64,000 nt of DNA from Alistipes sp. (GTDB lineage Bacteria > Bacteroidota > Bacteroidia > Bacteroidales > Rikenellaceae): NCBI GenBank assembly GCA_017531305.1, contig JAFXLG010000032.1:1-64000 (forward strand). Direction: 5' to 3'. This document shows positions 62,512-64,000 of the stretch, piece by piece. The first letter of the stretch is position 1, and the number at the start of each line of letters is the position of its first letter. The notes under the pieces are model-generated. The model had not been told where the DNA came from, ran no database searches, and saw nothing but the letters and a program-made list of their open reading frames with translations. The position numbers and the translations under genes are program-made.

Positions 62512-62592
62512 ATGACAAGGTTGCCTAATAAAATATCTCAAATGTCGATCATCATCTCTATGATGATGTCCAAGATGCGAATGTGCCGTTAG
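62512..62592 (+). CDS. Methionine-rich leader peptide upstream of metY
   Basis: A 26-codon ORF starting MTRLPNKISQ and ending SKMRMCR. Seven of 26 residues are Met (codons at 62512, 62542, 62560, 62563, 62566, 62575 and 62581), with three in a row. It lies in the leader transcript of a methionine-synthesis gene. The three Met codons ATGATGA (62560-62566) can pair with TCATCAT (62549-62555) and the stop codon begins in the loop of a GTGCC/GGCAC hairpin (62583-62596). This is what a methionine-sensing leader peptide would look like; ribosome stalling at the Met codons would report low charged tRNA-Met. Confidence 0.65.
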   Translation: MTRLPNKISQMSIIISMMMSKMRMCR

Positions 62593-62714
62593 GCACGTCT
62601 ATGGGTTTCGGTGGTTATGCGCTGTCGAGTGTCAAAGACACGAATAAATCATTAATTTTTTCGGAAAATAAATATAAGCCCTGTACAAGGGCGATTAGCT
62701 AATTATAGAGTTAT
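62593..62714 (+). promoter_or_regulatory. metY leader, region between leader peptide and start codon
   Basis: Contains short hairpins GTGTC/GACAC (about 62633-62645) followed by a T6 run about 18 bases later (near 62660-62668), and GCCCT/AGGGC (about 62680-62694). None is a textbook terminator with an adjacent T-tract, so whether control is by termination, Rho, or occlusion of the metY start is open. Confidence 0.4.
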
Positions 62715-63998
62715 ATGTCTGATAAGAAATTACGTTTTGAGACCCGACAGATTCATGGCGGTTATCATGTAGATCATACTGGTTCGCGCGGAGTGGCAAT
62801 CTACCCTACTTCGGCGTATCACTTTAAGAGCTGCGAATATGCAGCTAACCTTTTTGAGTTGAGTGAGCCGGGAAACATCTATACCCGTTTGCATAATCCT
62901 ACTACTGCATCCTACGAAGAGCGTATTGCATCGTTGTATGGCGCGGTGGGAGCTTTGGCTGTTAGCTCGGGTATGGCTTCTATCTTGATTACCGTTACGG
63001 CTCTTGCTAAACGAGGCGAGAATATCGTGGCTTCGCCATTTTTGTATGGTGGTACATATAATCAGTTCCGTATTTCGTTGCGTAATCTGGGTATCGAGTG
63101 CCGTATTGCCAAAAGTTTGGCTAAAGAGGATTTCGAGGCTTTGGTCGATGAGAATACTCGTCTGATCTATGTCGAGAGTATGGGAAATCCCACTTGCGAT
63201 GTGCCCGACTTGAAGGCTTTGGGTGATCTTGCCAAGGAGAAGGCTGTACCTTTTGTAGTGGATAATACTTTCGGAGCAGCTGGTTATCTCTGTAATCCGT
63301 TTGATTGGGGTGCCAATATCGTGGTGGATTCGGCTACCAAGTGGATCAATGGTCATGGCACGGCTATGGGTGGAATTATAGTCGATGGCGGTAACTTCGA
63401 TTGGTCGAATGGTAAGTTCCCTCAGATTGATGGTCCATCGGAGGGCTATCATGGTCTTAACCTCTATGAAACCTTTGGCTCTGCTGCATTTATCGTGAAG
63501 TGTAGAGTTGATGGCTTGCGCGATTTTGGTTGCTGCCCATCGCCTTTCGACTCATATCTGATGATGATCGGTCTGGAGACACTCTCTTTGAGAGTAAAAC
63601 ATCAGGTGGAATCCACTTGGCGTTTGGCTGAGTTCTGTCGCAACCATGAGCAGGTTGAGCGAGTAAGTTTTGTGGGTTATGAGGATCATGCAGGCTACGA
63701 GAATGCTCAGAAATACTATCGTTATGGCTCTTCGGCAGTCTTTGCCATCGAATTGAAGGGCTCGTTGGAGAGTACCGTTAAGTTTGTTGAGTCGCTTAAG
63801 CTGGCGGCTAATATGACTATGATCGGTGACTCTATCACTGTGGTGACACACCCTGCCTCTACAACCCATAAGCAGCTCAGTGAGTCGGATTTGAAGGCGG
63901 CAGGCGTTACTCCTACCCTTTTGCGTATCTCGCTTGGTCTGGAGAATGTGGAGGATATAATTGAGGATTTTGAGCAGGCATTCCAGAAGGCAAAGTAA
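62715..63998 (+). CDS. metY: O-acetylhomoserine aminocarboxypropyltransferase (sulfhydrylase)
   Basis: A 427-residue PLP enzyme that makes homocysteine from O-acetylhomoserine and sulfide. FETRQIHGGYHVDHTGSRGV is the MetY-type opening; SGMASILITVTAL, SMGNPTCDVPD and VDNTFGAAGYL surround the cofactor, and DSATKWINGHG holds the PLP-binding Lys. The C-terminal FVESLKLAANMTMIGDSITV is typical of MetY and the length is right. It has a 225-nt leader with a Met-rich ORF, which points to control by methionine. The gene is complete, ending 2 bases before the window edge. Confidence 0.95.
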   Translation: MSDKKLRFETRQIHGGYHVDHTGSRGVAIYPTSAYHFKSCEYAANLFELSEPGNIYTRLHNPTTASYEERIASLYGAVGALAVSSGMASILITVTALAKRGENIVASPFLYGGTYNQFRISLRNLGIECRIAKSLAKEDFEALVDENTRLIYVESMGNPTCDVPDLKALGDLAKEKAVPFVVDNTFGAAGYLCNPFDWGANIVVDSATKWINGHGTAMGGIIVDGGNFDWSNGKFPQIDGPSEGYHGLNLYETFGSAAFIVKCRVDGLRDFGCCPSPFDSYLMMIGLETLSLRVKHQVESTWRLAEFCRNHEQVERVSFVGYEDHAGYENAQKYYRYGSSAVFAIELKGSLESTVKFVESLKLAANMTMIGDSITVVTHPASTTHKQLSESDLKAAGVTPTLLRISLGLENVEDIIEDFEQAFQKAK

Positions 63999-64000
63999 TG

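Noticed and set aside
62484..62714. SAM riboswitch upstream of metY
   Set aside because: I could not find the conserved core of SAM-I or SAM-II; the Met-rich ORF explains the leader better. A covariance-model search would be decisive.

Overview
The window is chromosomal DNA from a Bacteroidota (Bacteroidales) bacterium, probably a gut or rumen member; a Rikenellaceae/Alistipes-like lineage is possible but cannot be fixed from sequence alone. The signs are: many promoters of the TTG/TTTG - TAnnTTTG type; lipoprotein and secretion signals typical of the phylum; a SusA-like neopullulanase, a FISUMP lipoprotein, a DUF3868/DUF3575 pair, the NfeD/FloA pair and a KorDABC oxidoreductase. No prophage, CRISPR array or complete mobile element is visible. 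The only trace of mobility is a 29-bp duplication of the 3' end of a tRNA-Thr gene.

Layout. 1-5.4 kb: a truncated sugar-isomerase lipoprotein, an unrecognised secreted protein, an NhaC-type antiporter, tRNA-Thr(GGT), a GH30 lipoprotein and a DUF3298 lipoprotein. 5.6-12 kb: korDABC, mgsA, a DUF6055 zinc-protease-like protein and glycerol-1-phosphate dehydrogenase. 12-15.2 kb: two tandem S8 peptidases with almost identical propeptides. 15.2-18 kb (minus): fmt and an LptF/LptG permease. 18-25 kb: mtaB, an orphan membrane sensor, trkH, a SPOR-domain protein, nfeD and floA. 25-31.4 kb: a frameshifted SusA-like amylase, a FISUMP lipoprotein, the DUF3868/DUF3575 pair and a DedA-like protein.

31.5-49 kb is a nucleotide-synthesis region: pyrC-carA-carB-pyrK-pyrD, then (after a LytTR regulator, fabH-fabF-fabG and an M28 peptidase) pyrF-pyrE-pyrB-purT. 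Every enzyme from bicarbonate to UMP is encoded. 49-58.3 kb on the minus strand holds folD-purD-purH-purM and purE-purL. The window closes with a fused feoAB, a metallo-beta-lactamase-fold lipoprotein and metY.

Most notable observations: (a) a 26-codon, methionine-rich leader ORF with three consecutive Met codons directly upstream of metY, which looks like a methionine-sensing leader peptide; (b) a 45-aa leader ORF, a U-rich tract and an intrinsic terminator just before pyrC, laid out like the E. coli pyrBI attenuator; (c) a CarA whose glutaminase nucleophile Cys is replaced by Ser, and whose following His-Gln is replaced by Met-Glu, suggesting ammonia-dependent carbamoyl phosphate synthesis; (d) a PyrB carrying only the PyrI zinc-ribbon as a C-terminal tail; (e) two single-base frameshifts (carB and the susA-like gene), each cured by adding one T to a T-run, so both may be sequencing errors.
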